Shown one piece after another: positions 61,752-64,000 of a stretch of DNA of 64,000 nucleotides. Within the stretch, counting starts at the first letter, position 1. Every line of letters begins with the position of its first letter. The position numbers were made by a program, and so were the translations under genes. Where the stretch lies: positions 16,824,001 to 16,888,000 of the forward strand of contig NW_027478160.1 of the NCBI RefSeq assembly GCF_051020975.1, in the 5' to 3' direction. The notes below the pieces were generated by a model, which worked only from the letters and a program-made list of their open reading frames with translations, ran no database searches and had not been told where the DNA came from. The stretch is from Osmia lignaria lignaria (taxonomy: Eukaryota; Arthropoda; Insecta; Hymenoptera; Megachilidae).

Positions 61752-64000
61752 GATCAGATGCGTAGTTCTCAAGATATATCAAGATATTTAAAAGTTCCGA
61801 AGCCGCACCAACATAATAGAGATACAGAAACACCGTGGCCCCTTTCTTTGAGATAACTCTGCACTATTGCGAGCTGCAAATGCCACTTCCAGCTTAGCTG
61901 TGCAGAGGAAGAACAACAAGAAGAAGAAATATCTCGAAATATGTCCGTCAGGCCAGTTCCTTTGAGCTGAATCTGCAAATATCTCGGAAACGAAGCGAGC
62001 TATGGCAAAATGTTAAGAGACGTTTTTTGTAGAGAATAATGTTTCCTACAATTTATGTTCTATGATATTTTTTGATCAGAAGCGTAGTTTTCGAGATATA
62101 TCGAGATATTTAAAAGTTCCGAAGACGCACCAACATAATAGAGATACAGAAACACCGTGGCCCCTTTCTTTGAGATAACTGTGCACCAGTGCGAGCCGCA
62201 AATGCCACTTCCAGCTTAGCTGTGCAGAAGAAGAACAACAAGAATAAGAAATATCTCGAAATATGTCCGTCAGGCCCCTTCCCTTGAGATATATCTGCAA
62301 ATATCTCGGAAACGAAGCGAGCTATGGCAAAATGTTAAGAGACCTTTTTGTAGAGAATTATGTTTCCTACTTTTTATATTCTATGATATTTTTTGATCAG
62401 ACGCGTAGTTCTCGAGATATATCAAGATATTTAAAAGTTCCGAAGCCGCACCAACATAATAGAGATACAGAAACACCGTGGCCCCTTTCTTTGAGATAAC
62501 TCTGCACTATTGCGAGCTGTAAATGCCACTTCCAGCTTAGCTGTGCAGAAGAAGAACAACAAGAAGAAGAAATATCTCGAAATATGTCCGTCAGGCCCCT
62601 TCCCTTGAGATATATCTGCAAATATCTCGGAAACGAAGCGAGCTATGGCAAAATGTTAAGAGACCTTTTTTGTAGAGAATTATGTTTCCTACAATTTATG
62701 TTCTATGATATTTTTTGATCAGAAGCGTAGTTTTCGAGATATATCGAGATATTTAAAAGTTCCGAAGCCGTACCAACATAATAGAGATACAGAAGCACCG
62801 TGGCCCCTTTCTTTGAGATAACTCTGCACTAGTGCGAGCCGCAAATGCCACTTCCAGCTTAGCTGTGCAGAAGAAGAACAACAAGAAGAAGAAATATCTC
62901 GAAATATGTCCGTCAGGCCCCTTCCCTTGACATAAATCTGCAAATATCGCGGAAACGAAGCGAGCTATGGCAAAATGTTAAGAGACCTTTTTTGTAGAGA
63001 ATTATGTTTCCTACAATTTATGTTCTACGATATTTTTTGATCAGAAGCGTAGTTTTCGAGATATATCGAGATATTTAAAAGTTCCGAAGCCGCACCAACA
63101 TAATAGAGATACAGAAACACCGTGGCCGCTTTCTTTGAGATAACTCTGCACTAGTGCGAGCTGCAAATGCCACTTCCAGCTTAGCTGTGCAGAAGAAGAA
63201 CAACAAGAAGAAGAAATATCTCGAAATATGTCCGTCAGACCCCTTCCCTTGAGATAAATCTGCAAATATCTCGGAAACGAAGCGAGCTATGGCAAAATGT
63301 TAAGAGACCTTTTTTGTAGAGAATTAAGTTTCCTACTTTTTATGTTCTATGATATTTTTTGATCAGATGCGTAGTTCTCGAGATATATCAAGATATTTAA
63401 AAGTTCCGAAGCCGCACCAACATAATAGAGATACAGAAACACCGTGGCCGCTTTCTTTGAGATAACTCTGCACTATTGCGCGCTGCAAATGCCACTTCCA
63501 GCTTAGCTGTGCAGAAGAAGAACAACAAGAAGAAGAAATATCTCGAAATATGTCCGTCAGGCCCCTTCCCTTGAGATAAATCTGCAAATATCTCGGAAAC
63601 GAAGCGAGCTATGGCAAAATGTTAAGAGACCTTTTTTGTAGAGAATTATGTTTCCTACAATTTATGATCTATGATATTTTTTGATCAGAAGCGTAGTTTT
63701 CGAGATATATCGAGATATTTAAAAGTTCCGAAGCCGCACCAACATAATAGAGATACAGAAACATCGTGGCCCCTTTCTTTGGGATAACACTGCACTATTG
63801 CGAGCTGGAAATGCCACTTCCAGCTTAGCTGTGCAGAAGAAGAACAACAAGAAGAAGAAATATCTCGAAATATGTCCGTCAGGCCACTTCCCTTGAGATA
63901 AATCTGCAAATATCTCGGAAACGAAGCGAGCTATGGCAAAATGTTAAGAGACGTTTTTTGTAGAGAATTATGTTTCCTACAATTTATGTTCTATGATATT
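61752..64000. repeat. Right-hand end of the window: C, A, B, A, A, B, A-like monomers
   Basis: 61752 is C with CTCAAGATATATC in the head. 62074 is A with GAAGACGCACC, GTGCACCAGTGCG and CAAGAATAAG. 62395 is B with a GACGCG head. 62717 is A with AAGCCGTACC and GAAGCACC. 63039 and 63361 both have GTGGCCGC. 63683 has ACATCGTGG and GATAACACTGC and ends 4 bp short of a full unit. The start of this block resembles a C-A-B-A cycle. The array continues beyond the window. Confidence 0.87.
62074..62394. repeat. 321-bp monomer with one T lost from a T-run
   Basis: GAGACCTTTTTGTAG near 62340-62354 has five T where nearly all units have six. This is a single-base homopolymer contraction. The rest of the unit is full length. 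Confidence 0.92.

Larger units (their letters stand above)
1..64000. repeat. 322-bp satellite DNA array spanning the whole window
   Basis: Every part of the window is a copy of one unit laid head to tail in a single orientation. The landmark TTTTTTGATCAG recurs every 322 bp at 301, 623, 945 and so on to 63683, allowing for five short monomers. Counted on this grid there are 198 monomers plus a leading partial one. The monomer runs in order: GATCAG head, an AT-rich CTCGAGATATATC stretch, TATTTAAAAGTTCCGAAGCC, ACCGTGGCCCC, GAGATAACTCTGC, a GAA/CAA-rich purine tract near unit position 153-178, GTCCGTCAGGCCCC, GAGATAAATCTGC, CTCGGAAACGAAGCGAGC, and a T-rich tail. Organisation in long homogeneous head-to-tail arrays with HORs is known for centromeric and pericentromeric satellites. 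The genomic location is inference. The family is not recognised. Confidence 0.99.

Noticed and set aside
1..64000. CRISPR array
   Set aside because: The repeat is 322 bp and contiguous with no unique spacers, and no cas-like frames are present.
1..64000. Transposable element or LTR origin of the repeat
   Set aside because: I see no terminal repeats, target-site duplications, transposase or polymerase motifs, and no break in the tandem phase that would mark an insertion.
1..64000. rRNA spacer or tRNA cluster
   Set aside because: No rRNA core sequence or tRNA A/B box pair could be recognised in the monomer on either strand.

Overview
The whole window is one uninterrupted tandem array of a satellite DNA with a 322-bp monomer. 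On a grid that starts each unit at its GATCAG motif, there is one leading partial unit (1-300) and 198 further units, the last cut 4 bp short by the window edge. Only five of the 198 depart from 322 bp: 319 bp at 9961 and 30244, 321 bp at 43765 and 62074, and 278 bp at 61152. I find no supportable protein gene, RNA gene, transposon, CRISPR array or unique-sequence island. The organism is therefore a eukaryote, and this is probably centromeric or pericentromeric heterochromatin. One B-class monomer, counted by hand, is about 39% GC with a CpG observed/expected ratio near 0.9. That argues weakly against a heavily CpG-methylated vertebrate or plant and fits many invertebrates such as insects. I do not recognise the satellite family and cannot name the species.

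The monomers fall into recurring variant classes, named here for convenience. A has head GATCAGAAGCG and middle CACTAGTGCGAGCCGC. B has head GATCAGATGCG and middle CACTATTGCGAGCTGC or ...GCTGTAAATG. C has GAGGAAGAAC in the middle and tail CCAGTTCCTTTGAGCTGAA. N has GCTGGAAATGCC and CAGTTTAG. P has CTGCAGTATTGCG and GCAGGAGAAG. M has CACTCCCAGC and GAAGACATATC. V has GTGGCTCC and GCGACCTGGAAATG. Heads, middles and tails are also found recombined.

The classes are arranged in higher-order repeats (HORs) that change along the window. Region 0.3-11 kb holds an older, diverged 7-mer duplication and a C-A-B-A four-mer HOR. Region 11.9-16.4 kb is a nearly perfect 7-mer tandem duplication. Region 18.6-28.6 kb is a very similar 15-mer/14-mer duplication built from an A-P-B-N four-mer, with one monomer lost from the second copy. 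Region 28.6-35 kb is a mosaic with small dimers. Region 35.4-40.5 kb holds two related blocks 3220 bp (10 monomers) apart. Region 40.9-44 kb has short local duplications with private markers. Region 48.6-55 kb is a tandem 10-mer HOR with no difference seen by eye over about 3.1 kb, itself built from A-B-V three-mers. Region 55-64 kb is more heterogeneous and includes the only large deletion.

No genes work together here. The biological content is the architecture itself: homogenisation, unequal exchange and chimeric monomers can be read directly. A 74-codon minus-strand open frame recurs in about 190 of 198 monomers, but it is best explained as a passive product of the repeat.
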